Part shown: piece by piece, positions 1 through 7,596 of the stretch
Layout: every line of letters begins with the position of its first letter
Numbering within the stretch: the stretch's first letter is position 1
NCBI RefSeq assembly: GCF_019969725.1
Contig: NZ_JAHXYW010000004.1
Location: forward strand, 372,001 to 436,000
DNA: 64,000 nucleotides
Origin: Neobacillus bataviensis
GTDB taxonomy: Bacteria > Bacillota > Bacilli > Bacillales_B > DSM-18226
Direction: 5' to 3'
The notes under the pieces: model-generated
The model's database searches: none
The model's input: only the letters and a program-made list of their open reading frames with translations
What the model was told of the DNA's origin: nothing
Made by a program: the position numbers and the translations under genes

Positions 1-122
1 GTTTTACATTTAATTATCTTAAAAACTTCACGAAATAGTAAGAATTAATAACAATTCAGCCATTTTCTATTTGCTAAAATGAATTTGAAAAAATAAATAA
101 AAGGGAAGGGGGGACACAATAC

Positions 123-566
123 ATGAAACGAATAACATCTCTTTTATTTCTAGCCATTGTAATGGCAATTGTTGCGGCTGGCTGCAGTTCAAAAATACAA
201 GATTTAAAGCTTGATAAAAAACATAAGCCGCTTCCTGATTATGTGTTGAATTCTTCAGAAAAAATTCAAGAGACCTATATAATGGCAGCAACCTATCCAG
301 AAGTGGTAGCGCAAGTTCCTTGCTATTGCGGTTGTGTAAGCGATGGACATAAGAGCAATCTAGATTGCTTTGTAGGACAAATGGGTGGAGAAAATGCCGT
401 GGAAGAATGGGATTCGCATGGTATAGCATGAGACACTTGTGTCAATATCGCCCGGGAGGCGGTAGAAATGCATCTTGACGGAAAAAGTCCTAGTAAAATA
501 TATGATTTAATCACAAGAAAATACGAAGATTTTGGGGAACCAACTCCAACACAGGAACCAAAGTAA
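123..566 (+). CDS. PCYCGC-motif lipoprotein, candidate selenoprotein (in-frame TGA)
   Basis: The ATG at 123 follows a strong GGGGGG-type ribosome site and opens a lipoprotein signal with lipobox VAAGC (C21). Residues 66-71 are the diagnostic PCYCGC motif and C82 follows. Codon 103 is TGA (429-431). The same frame continues without a shift to TAA at 564-566 and encodes the expected C-terminus of the family (UDTC, a helical segment, then EPTPT), for 147 residues in total. As I recall the family, a CxxC stands where this protein reads TGA-Asp-Thr-Cys, so the TGA replaces the first Cys and a UxxC redox pair would result. A hairpin suitable as a bacterial SECIS lies 14-33 nt after the TGA. The next gene starts 11 nt after the TAA, as in an intact operon. 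The alternative is a nonsense mutation leaving a 102-residue product. The function of the family is not established; a membrane-anchored thiol/selenol redox role outside the cell is inferred. Confidence 0.78.
446..464 (+). promoter_or_regulatory. Putative bacterial SECIS hairpin
   Basis: Positions 446-452 pair with 458-464 (seven pairs, one G-U) around the loop CGGGA at 453-457. The loop begins 22 nt after the TGA at 429-431 and has G as its second base. Published bacterial SECIS models ask for a short stem, a G in the first two loop positions and a loop about 16-37 nt after the UGA, and this hairpin satisfies all three. It lies wholly inside the coding frame, as bacterial SECIS elements do. 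SelB binding is inferred only. Confidence 0.55.
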
Positions 567-577
567 GGGAGTAACCC

Positions 578-1231
578 ATGAAAAAAATACTAATCGGAAG
601 TTACATTTTGATTATTATTGGAATAATTTTTTGTATCGGGAATAGCGAACTTTTTAATTCCAAGAACTCTATGTCAATTGCTGCAGGTGAAAAAGTATAC
701 AATAAAAACTGTCTTATTTGTCACGGTAAAACTGGAAAAGGTGAAGGTTTAAAAGCAGGGACAGCCATAAACAATCAACACTTTTTAAGTTCTGTATCGG
801 ATAAAGATCTGTATAATTATGTGAAATTCGGCAGAGAAGCGACCACGATGCCGGCTTATGGATCAAGATTATCGGAAAAGGATTTGAAAAATCTTGTTAC
901 ATTCATAAGGGATTGGCAAACCGAGGAGATAAAATTTAATGCTCCGAAAACGTTTTCTGGTAATCCGGAAAAAGGCAAGAAACAATATAATATGTATTGT
1001 TTAACTTGTCATGGCGAAGCTGGTTCAGGGAAGCAAAGAATGGGAACTGCATTGTCAAATCCAATGTATTTGAAGTATACAACCGATAAGCAAATTTGGA
1101 TTGATATTGCCTACGGGCGTGAAGAAACACGCATGGGTCCTTCTTTAAAGGGTCTTGATGGTGCACGACAGCTTAATGAAAAAGATATTTCCGATATTGT
1201 TTCCTATATTCATTCTTGGGAGAAAAAATGA
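578..1231 (+). CDS. Membrane-anchored diheme cytochrome c
   Basis: The 217-residue protein has an uncleaved-looking N-terminal membrane segment (about residues 5-20) and two class I cytochrome c domains. Heme sites are C45-LI-C48-H49 and C141-LT-C144-H145. Likely distal Met ligands are M91 (in MPAYG) and M186 (in RMGP). It is probably an electron carrier on the outer face of the membrane. It starts 11 nt after the stop of the PCYCGC protein behind a GGGAG site, so the two are probably co-transcribed. A terminator follows at 1239, separating it from the ccm operon whose products would attach its hemes. The redox partner is unknown; terminal oxidases and denitrification enzymes are both possible. 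Confidence 0.85.
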   Translation: MKKILIGSYILIIIGIIFCIGNSELFNSKNSMSIAAGEKVYNKNCLICHGKTGKGEGLKAGTAINNQHFLSSVSDKDLYNYVKFGREATTMPAYGSRLSEKDLKNLVTFIRDWQTEEIKFNAPKTFSGNPEKGKKQYNMYCLTCHGEAGSGKQRMGTALSNPMYLKYTTDKQIWIDIAYGREETRMGPSLKGLDGARQLNEKDISDIVSYIHSWEKK

Positions 1232-1238
1232 TGAAAGC

Positions 1239-1276
1239 AAAACCTTAAATCTACATGGTAGATTTAAGGTTTTTTT
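1239..1276 (+). terminator. Rho-independent terminator after diheme cytochrome gene
   Basis: A 15-bp perfect stem (AAAACCTTAAATCTA and its complement) with a 5-nt loop is followed by a run of T. It closes the PCYCGC/cytochrome transcription unit. The 180 bp that follow, up to the ccm operon, contain no promoter I can assign with confidence. Confidence 0.85.
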
Positions 1277-1455
1277 CATTTTTTATCAAATGTGTCCAAT
1301 TTGTGGTTGTTTTTTGACGAAAAGGTAACGTTTTTTGCCCTTTAACAAAATGTTCAAGAGTGGTTCAACAAAGAGGATTCAATAACGATTATATTTATTT
1401 CAAAGAGGACTATAGTAAAAATTACTCAGCTTTCCATAGGTCAAGGAGGATTAAT

Positions 1456-2508
1456 ATGCTTAAAAAGAGGTTGTTGGCATTATTCGTAATTGGAGCATTT
1501 TTTACGAACTTTATCATTCCAAAGGCTAGTGCCGAAACAGTATTTCAAGCTGAAAAATTTCCTTTTAAGGAAATGCAGATACAAGTAATGCCAGAATTTG
1601 ATTACCCAGAGGATTGGGGATCACGGGATATTCCTTCATTACTTGTAGGCCAGTACGGCACCATTACAAATAAAAGTGGTCAAGATTATGATGGGAAAAT
1701 TGAAATCCCGGTTCCTGCTATGGAAAAAGGTTTCGAAGCCTATTTAGTAGCAGAATTTCCAGAAGAAAATAAGCCAGAGGTCCAGCGGCCCTATGATGTT
1801 GATAAAGAAAAGGGGCTCATCACCTGGAAACCAGCGAAGCCAATAAAGAGTAACGAATCGTATAAATTTGTTATCGAATATTATACCAAAACTGTGGACG
1901 TAAAGGACAATAAAAGCTTTACATACGAACTTCAAAAAAACGCTGATATAGAGCTGCTGGATGTTATCTTTTATGCGCCTATGAATGCTAAAGATATCAA
2001 GCTTGAACCGAAGGTACAAAATAATTCAAAAAGTGAATATGGCGAAGAGTTGTATTACTACCAATACAAAAATGTAAAACCAGCTGATAGTTTAAAATAT
2101 TCCTTCACCTATAAAAAAGATGGAACAGAATCAACGATGGAAGCGATAAACAAGCAGCAGCCCCCAAATGATGAAAACCATTCCGGTGTTAATGGTACAG
2201 CAACAGATCAAGTCAAAAAAAGCGGAAGCGATAATTCAATACAGCCAATTATTGGCGTAGGCGGAGCATCAATTATAGGGATTGCGATTATTATTGCCGG
2301 TGCCTTTATTTTCTTAGGATTAAAAGGGAAATCACCAAGACCAACAAAGATAACCAAACAAAATAAACAACAACCGAACAAACCAACAAATGTAAAAAAA
2401 GAACATAAAACTGCGAATGAAGATGAGAAAAAGGAACTTCGTAAAAAGCTTTTAACCGGAAAGATCGATCAGGAAATGTACGAAGAAGAAATGAAAAAAT
2501 TAATTTAA
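1456..2508 (+). CDS. Membrane-anchored ectodomain protein of the ccm operon, unknown function
   Basis: First gene of the ccm operon, 350 residues from the ATG at 1456, chosen because AAGGAGGA lies just upstream and a clean signal peptide follows (cleavage near ASA-ET, residue 26). The open frame extends 32 codons further upstream but without a ribosome site. After the signal comes a beta-rich ectodomain of about 200 residues, a low-complexity linker, one membrane segment (about 265-290) and a basic cytoplasmic tail ending in a short helical pair (KLLTGKIDQEMYEEEMKKL). The gene at 5871 has the same architecture, and the ccmI-like protein has a similar tail. I do not recognise a named family. 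A role in apocytochrome or heme handling is inferred from position only. Confidence 0.75.
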   Translation: MLKKRLLALFVIGAFFTNFIIPKASAETVFQAEKFPFKEMQIQVMPEFDYPEDWGSRDIPSLLVGQYGTITNKSGQDYDGKIEIPVPAMEKGFEAYLVAEFPEENKPEVQRPYDVDKEKGLITWKPAKPIKSNESYKFVIEYYTKTVDVKDNKSFTYELQKNADIELLDVIFYAPMNAKDIKLEPKVQNNSKSEYGEELYYYQYKNVKPADSLKYSFTYKKDGTESTMEAINKQQPPNDENHSGVNGTATDQVKKSGSDNSIQPIIGVGGASIIGIAIIIAGAFIFLGLKGKSPRPTKITKQNKQQPNKPTNVKKEHKTANEDEKKELRKKLLTGKIDQEMYEEEMKKLI

Positions 2509-2521
2509 TGAGGTGAGTAGA

Positions 2522-2974
2522 ATGAGAAAGAACACACTTGTCATGCTCGGAGGGTTTATTATTGCGGGAGCCATTGTTTTTCTATTAATGGCAGCTACCC
2601 CAGGTTCAAGTGGAATCGAATTGACCATGAAAGAGCTGCTTGCAACACAAGAACAACATAAAGACGATTTTGTTACGGTAGAAGGTCTATTAATCGAGGA
2701 CTCTATCAAATGGAATCCTGACAAAATAGAATTGAAATTTGAGGTAAAGGACAATGACGGTAATGTCATGCACGTGATTCACAAAGGGCCAAAACCAGAT
2801 AACTTCTCAGAGGGGGTCATCACCATTCTTCAAGGGGCTCCAACAAAGAAAGACACCTTCGTCGCAGAAACAGTCAAAACGAGATGCCCTTCTAAATATG
2901 AAGGAAAAGATATGAAGAACTATGATCCAGAAACCCATAAGGATAAGCTTAATCAACCACCGAAAGAAAAATAA
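2522..2974 (+). CDS. ccmE: CcmE-type heme chaperone, CxxxY variant
   Basis: The product is 150 residues from the ATG at 2522, behind GAGGTGAG; an in-frame GTG at 2513 is the alternative. It has one N-terminal membrane segment followed by a small beta-barrel (OB-fold) pattern and the C-terminal motif TRCPSKYEG. CcmE carries heme covalently from CcmABCD to the CcmF/H ligation complex. In most proteobacteria heme attaches to His in HxxxY; here the position is Cys (CPSKY), the CxxxY variant described for archaea and Desulfovibrio. It lies directly upstream of ccmF. The rest of the operon makes the assignment secure despite low overall similarity. Confidence 0.88.
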   Translation: MRKNTLVMLGGFIIAGAIVFLLMAATPGSSGIELTMKELLATQEQHKDDFVTVEGLLIEDSIKWNPDKIELKFEVKDNDGNVMHVIHKGPKPDNFSEGVITILQGAPTKKDTFVAETVKTRCPSKYEGKDMKNYDPETHKDKLNQPPKEK

Positions 2975-2999
2975 CAGGCAAACTTAAGAAGGTGAAGAA

Positions 3000-4982
3000 A
3001 TGTATTTATTCGCAAATGCAACAATTTATATAGGATTAGCTGTTGCCATATATTCATTGCTTATTATAACTTTGGGAATTAGCACGAAAAATCAAAGACT
3101 GATTAACAGTGGTAAAGGCGGAATGATTGCATTATTTGTTTGTGCTGCAATGGCGATGCTTTCCCTTTCCTACCTTTTAGCAACATCACAATTTCAATAT
3201 GAATATGTAACTGATTATACGAGCAGTGAGCTGCCAATCATCTATAAACTGACTGCCCTTTGGGCAGGTAATGCTGGTTCTTTGTTACTGTGGACATTCT
3301 TCCTTACCCTTTACTCCATTATGATCTCTTTTTCAAGGAAGATGAAGGGAAACCCGATGGTTCCATATATCTCAGCTATTCTTTTAGCAAATGCGGTTTT
3401 CTTCTTCTTCATCCTAGGATTTGTAGCTAAACCATTCGTTCTTTTGGATACAATTCCGATTGAAGGTAAAGGCTTAAACCCGATGCTTCAAAATCCTGGA
3501 ATGATCATCCATCCAGTTACTCTCTACCTTGGTTATGTGGGTCTTGCTGTGCCATTTGCATTTGCTATGTCTGCATTAATCCTTAAAAACGTTGATGACT
3601 TCTGGATTAAAATGACAAGGCGCTGGACGATTATTGCTTGGTTATTTTTAAGTCTCGGAAATATTTTTGGCGGACAATGGGCATATGTTGAGCTTGGCTG
3701 GGGTGGGTATTGGGCATGGGATCCGGTTGAAAATGCTTCATTTATGCCATGGCTTACTGCTACTGCATTCCTCCATTCTGTCATGATTCAAGAACGAAAA
3801 AACATGCTGAAAATATGGAATATTAGTTTAATCATCGTTTCATATGCTCTTACATTATTTGGTACTTTCCTCGTCCGAAGTGGTGTACTGACATCCGTCC
3901 ATGCTTTTGCCAATTCGAATTTAGGATTATATTTCTTAATATTTATGGGTGTTGCTGTCATTCTTGCATTATACGTTTTAATGAGTCGTTACAACATGCT
4001 AAAGCGCAGTGCAGGAGAATTCCAATCCTTTGTTTCTAAGGAAAGCAGCTTCTTAATAAATAATCTATTGCTAGTAGGTGCAGCCTTTGCTGTTTTTTGG
4101 GGGACGATTTTCCCGCTGGTATCAGAAGCGGTTCGCGGTACAAAAGTAACTGTCGGACTTCCATTTTTCAACAAAGTAGAAGCACCAATCCTTTTATCCA
4201 TGATGTTTGTCATGGCCGTTTGTCCAATGCTTGCGTGGCAAAGGTCAACAATAAAAAATCTAAGGAAAAATTTCTTGATACCTTCTATCCTTGCCGTAGC
4301 CGGCATGGTACTGATGATTGTACTTGGAATTCAAAAAGCATGGGCTGTTATTGGCTATGGAGTTATTATTCTACTTTTAATCACTCACTTCCTAGAGTTT
4401 TATCGAGGTGTCAAAGCAAGAAGAAAGATGACAAAAGAAGCGCCAATTACAGCTTTATACCGTTTAATGATTCGTAATCGCCGCAGATATGGGGGATATA
4501 TAGTCCATCTTGGAATTGCCTTTATTACAATGGGGATTATCGGTTCACAAAACTATGATTTAGAAACAATGAAAACAGTCGCACTAGGCCAATCGATTGA
4601 ATTAAAGGATTACCGAATTAATTACGAGCGTCTTGATCAGAAAAAAGAAGGCATAAACGATATTGTTTATGCAGACGTGACCGTGTTTAGAGATGGAAAA
4701 AAACTTGGTACTTTCCAGCCAGAAAAAGTTTTTTATGGAAACTGGGAACAGCCATCATCAGAAGTAGCCATTATTTCATCGGTCAAAGAAGACTTGTATA
4801 TTGTGTTGAGTGCTTGGGAAGATGATGGCAAGGCAACGTTCGTTGTTAAGGTTAATCCAATGATGAATTGGTTATGGTTTGGTTCCTTTATGATTGTCAT
4901 CGGTGCTCTATTCGCTGTTTGGAACGGAAAATATGGTAATGTCACTCCAAGGTACACTGGAGTTCGCAAAGAGGTGTCTTAA
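3000..4982 (+). CDS. ccmF: CcmF, cytochrome c heme lyase subunit
   Basis: This 660-residue polytopic membrane protein carries the tryptophan-rich WWD signature (GWGGYWAWDPVENASFMPWL, about residue 230) and His-containing segments such as NPGMIIHPVTLYLGY (about residue 165) that ligate heme in this family. CcmF takes heme from holo-CcmE and joins it to the CxxCH motif of apocytochromes outside the membrane, with CcmH and CcmI. The length matches the usual 640-660. The ATG at 3000 follows AAGGTGAA. The stop at 4980-4982 is one base from the start of ccmH. Bacilli typically use ResB/ResC instead, so this is an unusual gene for the host. Confidence 0.95.
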   Translation: MYLFANATIYIGLAVAIYSLLIITLGISTKNQRLINSGKGGMIALFVCAAMAMLSLSYLLATSQFQYEYVTDYTSSELPIIYKLTALWAGNAGSLLLWTFFLTLYSIMISFSRKMKGNPMVPYISAILLANAVFFFFILGFVAKPFVLLDTIPIEGKGLNPMLQNPGMIIHPVTLYLGYVGLAVPFAFAMSALILKNVDDFWIKMTRRWTIIAWLFLSLGNIFGGQWAYVELGWGGYWAWDPVENASFMPWLTATAFLHSVMIQERKNMLKIWNISLIIVSYALTLFGTFLVRSGVLTSVHAFANSNLGLYFLIFMGVAVILALYVLMSRYNMLKRSAGEFQSFVSKESSFLINNLLLVGAAFAVFWGTIFPLVSEAVRGTKVTVGLPFFNKVEAPILLSMMFVMAVCPMLAWQRSTIKNLRKNFLIPSILAVAGMVLMIVLGIQKAWAVIGYGVIILLLITHFLEFYRGVKARRKMTKEAPITALYRLMIRNRRRYGGYIVHLGIAFITMGIIGSQNYDLETMKTVALGQSIELKDYRINYERLDQKKEGINDIVYADVTVFRDGKKLGTFQPEKVFYGNWEQPSSEVAIISSVKEDLYIVLSAWEDDGKATFVVKVNPMMNWLWFGSFMIVIGALFAVWNGKYGNVTPRYTGVRKEVS

Positions 4983-4983
4983 T

Positions 4984-5487
4984 ATGAAAAATAAAATATA
5001 CATAGGGCTCCTAATTTTAGCGTTTATCTTTCAAGGATCATTCTTTCGTGTAGAAGCAAAAGAGTTCGACTATAAATCTGCTGAATTTAAAGCAGTAGCC
5101 TCTCAATTTGCCTGTACCTGCGGCTGCGGCCAAGACCATTATGAATGTGATCCCAATACTTGCAGTCTGACTACTGAATTTAAAAAGGATTTAGTTGGCA
5201 TGATGATAAAAGGCTGGGATAAGGATAAAATCCGCGAGTATTATGTCAATATTTATGGAGAAGAAATCTTAACAGCTCCGGAGAAAAGCGGTTTTAGCTT
5301 AACTGCCTGGGCTATTCCTTTTGCGGTATTGGGCGTTGCAGCGATAGCATTATATTTTATCATTCGTAAATGGGTGAAGAGAAAAGGAAAAGTAGAACTA
5401 ATCACTGATTATCAGAACACTGAAGATGAAGTTGAAGGAGAAATTCTTTCTTCCATGATCGATGAAGAACGCAAAAAGTATCTTTAG
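4984..5487 (+). CDS. ccmH: CcmH-like apocytochrome thiol oxidoreductase
   Basis: The product is 167 residues from the ATG at 4984 (the frame is open further upstream, but inside ccmF). It has a signal peptide, then a small Cys-rich domain with C44-T-C46-G-C48 and C55, C60, a helix pair (KGWDKDKIREYYVNIYG) and a C-terminal membrane anchor (about 105-125) with a charged cytoplasmic tail. CcmH keeps the CxxCH cysteines of apocytochromes reduced during heme ligation. The family normally has one LRCxxC pair; here the pair is replaced by a CxCGC cluster plus two more Cys. It is placed between ccmF and the ccmI-like gene, as in classical System I operons. Confidence 0.85.
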   Translation: MKNKIYIGLLILAFIFQGSFFRVEAKEFDYKSAEFKAVASQFACTCGCGQDHYECDPNTCSLTTEFKKDLVGMMIKGWDKDKIREYYVNIYGEEILTAPEKSGFSLTAWAIPFAVLGVAAIALYFIIRKWVKRKGKVELITDYQNTEDEVEGEILSSMIDEERKKYL

Positions 5488-5499
5488 GATGTGAATATA

Positions 5500-5874
5500 A
5501 TGCACGATATCTCAATTATTTCGATGATCTTTACGGCTTTATTAGCGCTTACTTGTCTGTTTTTAATATTATCACCTTATTTTAAGTGGGATACATATTT
5601 AAACGTAAGTGGAAAAGGTCAAGATATAGTTTCCACAAAGGAAGCACTGTTAACAACCTTGAATGAATTAGAGTTTGAATACAAAATGGATAAAATCTCA
5701 CACGCTGATTATAAAAATTTAAAGAAACAATATGAAGCTGAAGTAGCAGGAATTATGAAAGAAGAAGAACTTACAATCGCAGCACGAGTTGATCAAGATT
5801 TAATGGCTGAAGTGGAAAAAGAAATTGAGGCTCAAATGAAAAACTATGAACAGAAAAAGGGGGAAGGAAAGTGA
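5500..5874 (+). CDS. CcmI-like membrane protein
   Basis: The product is 124 residues from the ATG at 5500 (AGGATGTGA upstream; an in-frame GTG at 5491 is possible). It has one N-terminal membrane segment, then a charged helical region with KEALLTTLNELEFEYKMDKI and HADYKNLKKQYEAEV. That is the pattern of the helical hairpin after the first membrane span of CcmI, which helps CcmF/H hold apocytochrome. The TPR part of proteobacterial CcmI is absent, as in short forms. It lies right after ccmH and overlaps the next gene by 4 nt. Confidence 0.7.
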   Translation: MHDISIISMIFTALLALTCLFLILSPYFKWDTYLNVSGKGQDIVSTKEALLTTLNELEFEYKMDKISHADYKNLKKQYEAEVAGIMKEEELTIAARVDQDLMAEVEKEIEAQMKNYEQKKGEGK

Positions 5875-6866
5875 TTAAAAAAATCACCGTTCTCCTCTTT
5901 GGACTAATGCTGTTCATTCCAATTAACGGTTTAGCAGCATTTGAATCAAAGGTTTCCATTGATATGCATTACATTGTTGTTAGCCCAGCTGAAGATGGGT
6001 CAACGAATATGATGAATATGGTAAATTATACGAATACATCATCTGAAGAATTTAAAGGAGACGGTTCAGATGAGGCCGTATTAAAGGTGACTCTGCCTAA
6101 AGGAGCAAAAGACCTAAACTTTTTAGATAATAAAATTGCCTTTAAACAAGTAGACGAGGGGTTTATTACAACAACTCCTGTTCCAGCCAACCAAACACAG
6201 GTACTCCCTTACAGCTATCGAATGGAAAAAGGCAAGGAGATTTCACTAACGGTAGATTATCAAGTACAAATGATGCAAATTCTTGTTCCAGAAGGAATGG
6301 GAAGCATTGAAACGAAAGGCGTCCAAGCTACAAGTCAAGGACTATTTAAATTTGATGATCAAAACTATTTTGGCTATAGCATTGAAGGTCTTAAGGCTGG
6401 TCAAACCTTTTCGCTAGTATATAACAAAGATGTACAACCTGCAGCGGATGAGACAAAACAAGTTCAAACAACAAGTGACAGTTCAAAAAATAGTGACGTG
6501 ACCCACACAGCACCGGCTTTTCATAATCCAGGTCATCTTAGAATGTGGGCACAATCGCCATTACATCGCTTTAATCCACATGTTTTCTTAATTATTTTAG
6601 GAGCCATAATCATCTCCGGAATCTCCTATATTGCCTATTTCAAAAGAAAGGCAAGATTGGAGGAGGAAAGACTTGGCGCAGATAAGGAAGAAAAAGCTTT
6701 CAAACTATTAATGGCTAAGCAGAAGGCCATAATGGATAAAATTATAGAACTCGAAGAAACCTTTGGTGATGGAAAACTTTCAGAGAGTGAATACCACACT
6801 AAGCTGGACGCTTATAAACAGCATTTAGTTCAGGTGAAATTAAATTTACGTCATTTCATAGAATAG
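5871..6866 (+). CDS. Second membrane-anchored ectodomain protein of the ccm operon, unknown function
   Basis: The product is 331 residues from a GTG at 5871 that overlaps the ccmI-like stop (GTGA) behind GGGGGAAGG. It has a signal peptide (to about residue 23), a beta-rich ectodomain of some 170 residues, a polar linker, a His-rich juxtamembrane stretch (four His between about residues 211 and 236), one membrane span (about 236-256) and a long cytoplasmic helical tail containing GDGKLSESEYHTKLDAYKQ. The tail resembles the CcmI-type hairpin and that of the protein at 1456. No named family is recognised. Its position inside the ccm operon suggests a structural or heme-handling role for this lineage of System I. 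Confidence 0.75.
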   Translation: MIKKITVLLFGLMLFIPINGLAAFESKVSIDMHYIVVSPAEDGSTNMMNMVNYTNTSSEEFKGDGSDEAVLKVTLPKGAKDLNFLDNKIAFKQVDEGFITTTPVPANQTQVLPYSYRMEKGKEISLTVDYQVQMMQILVPEGMGSIETKGVQATSQGLFKFDDQNYFGYSIEGLKAGQTFSLVYNKDVQPAADETKQVQTTSDSSKNSDVTHTAPAFHNPGHLRMWAQSPLHRFNPHVFLIILGAIIISGISYIAYFKRKARLEEERLGADKEEKAFKLLMAKQKAIMDKIIELEETFGDGKLSESEYHTKLDAYKQHLVQVKLNLRHFIE

Positions 6867-6891
6867 CAGCTGGCATGGGGAGGGAACGCGA

Positions 6892-7596
6892 ATGATAGAT
6901 ATAAAGAATCTGACGAAGCAAGCCGATAATAAGCTAATCTTACGTGGTGTAGACCTCCAGGTAAAAAAAGGGGAAACGGTCGCCATCCTTGGACCAAATG
7001 GTGCTGGTAAAAGTACCTTACTAAAGGTGCTGGCAACTCTAATTAAACCGACATCAGGTATAGTTAGAATAAATGGTTTAGATCTTAAAAAGAACCATAT
7101 TGAAATAAAAAAAATATTAGGTTATTTACCCCATTCCAGTTTGCTTTATGATCATTACTCTCCATTAGAAAATCTTGTATTCTTCGGAAATTTATATGGA
7201 GTGCGGGATGTAGAACAAAGAGCAATGAAACTTGTGAAGGACGTTGGACTATCATTTTTCTTAAATGAACCGGTTAAGAACTTTTCTCGGGGAATGATTC
7301 AAAGAATTGCGATTGCACGGGCAATTGTCCATGACCCTGAGGTTCTCCTTTTAGATGAGCCCCATACTGGTCTAGATCAAGGCGCTATATCAATCTTAAA
7401 TAATGTCATTCTTTCGATGAAAGAAAAGGGTGCCACTACATTAATGGTTACTCACGATTTCAAACAGGCAGCTGAAATTTGTGACCGAATTATCATTGTG
7501 AAAAACGGAAAAATTGTCGATGATTTTAAAATTAAGAATCGCAATTTAGACCTTGTTTCAGAAAAATATGAAATGCAGATGGAGGGAGTATCATGA
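6892..7596 (+). CDS. ccmA: CcmA, heme-release ABC ATPase
   Basis: The 234-residue ABC ATPase has Walker A GPNGAGKST (about residue 35), a signature motif in the form FSRGMIQR (SRGM in place of SGGQ), Walker B VLLLDEP and the H-loop VTHD. CcmA with CcmB and CcmC forms the complex that uses ATP to release holo-CcmE. The ATG at 6892 follows GGGGAGGG, and the end overlaps ccmB by 4 nt (ATGA), indicating translational coupling. The family would fit other small exporters too, but the flanking ccmB and ccmC settle the role. Confidence 0.92.
   Translation: MIDIKNLTKQADNKLILRGVDLQVKKGETVAILGPNGAGKSTLLKVLATLIKPTSGIVRINGLDLKKNHIEIKKILGYLPHSSLLYDHYSPLENLVFFGNLYGVRDVEQRAMKLVKDVGLSFFLNEPVKNFSRGMIQRIAIARAIVHDPEVLLLDEPHTGLDQGAISILNNVILSMKEKGATTLMVTHDFKQAAEICDRIIIVKNGKIVDDFKIKNRNLDLVSEKYEMQMEGVS

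Noticed and set aside
1..122. Promoter for the PCYCGC gene (extended -10 TGCTAAAAT at 72-80)
   Set aside because: The -10 is fair but no acceptable -35 lies 16-18 bp upstream, so it is not listed as a feature.
123..431. The 102-residue frame as a complete short lipoprotein
   Set aside because: The family's conserved C-terminus continues in the same frame after TGA to 566, so ending at 431 would cut a clearly homologous protein.
432..443. GACACTTGTGTC palindrome right after the TGA as the SECIS stem
   Set aside because: Only four pairs are possible with a tetraloop and the loop is too close to the TGA; the hairpin at 446-464 fits the model better. Both could coexist.
1360..1455. N-terminal extension of the first ccm-operon protein
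   Set aside because: It has no ribosome site and would place 32 polar residues before a good signal peptide; AAGGAGGA marks the ATG at 1456.
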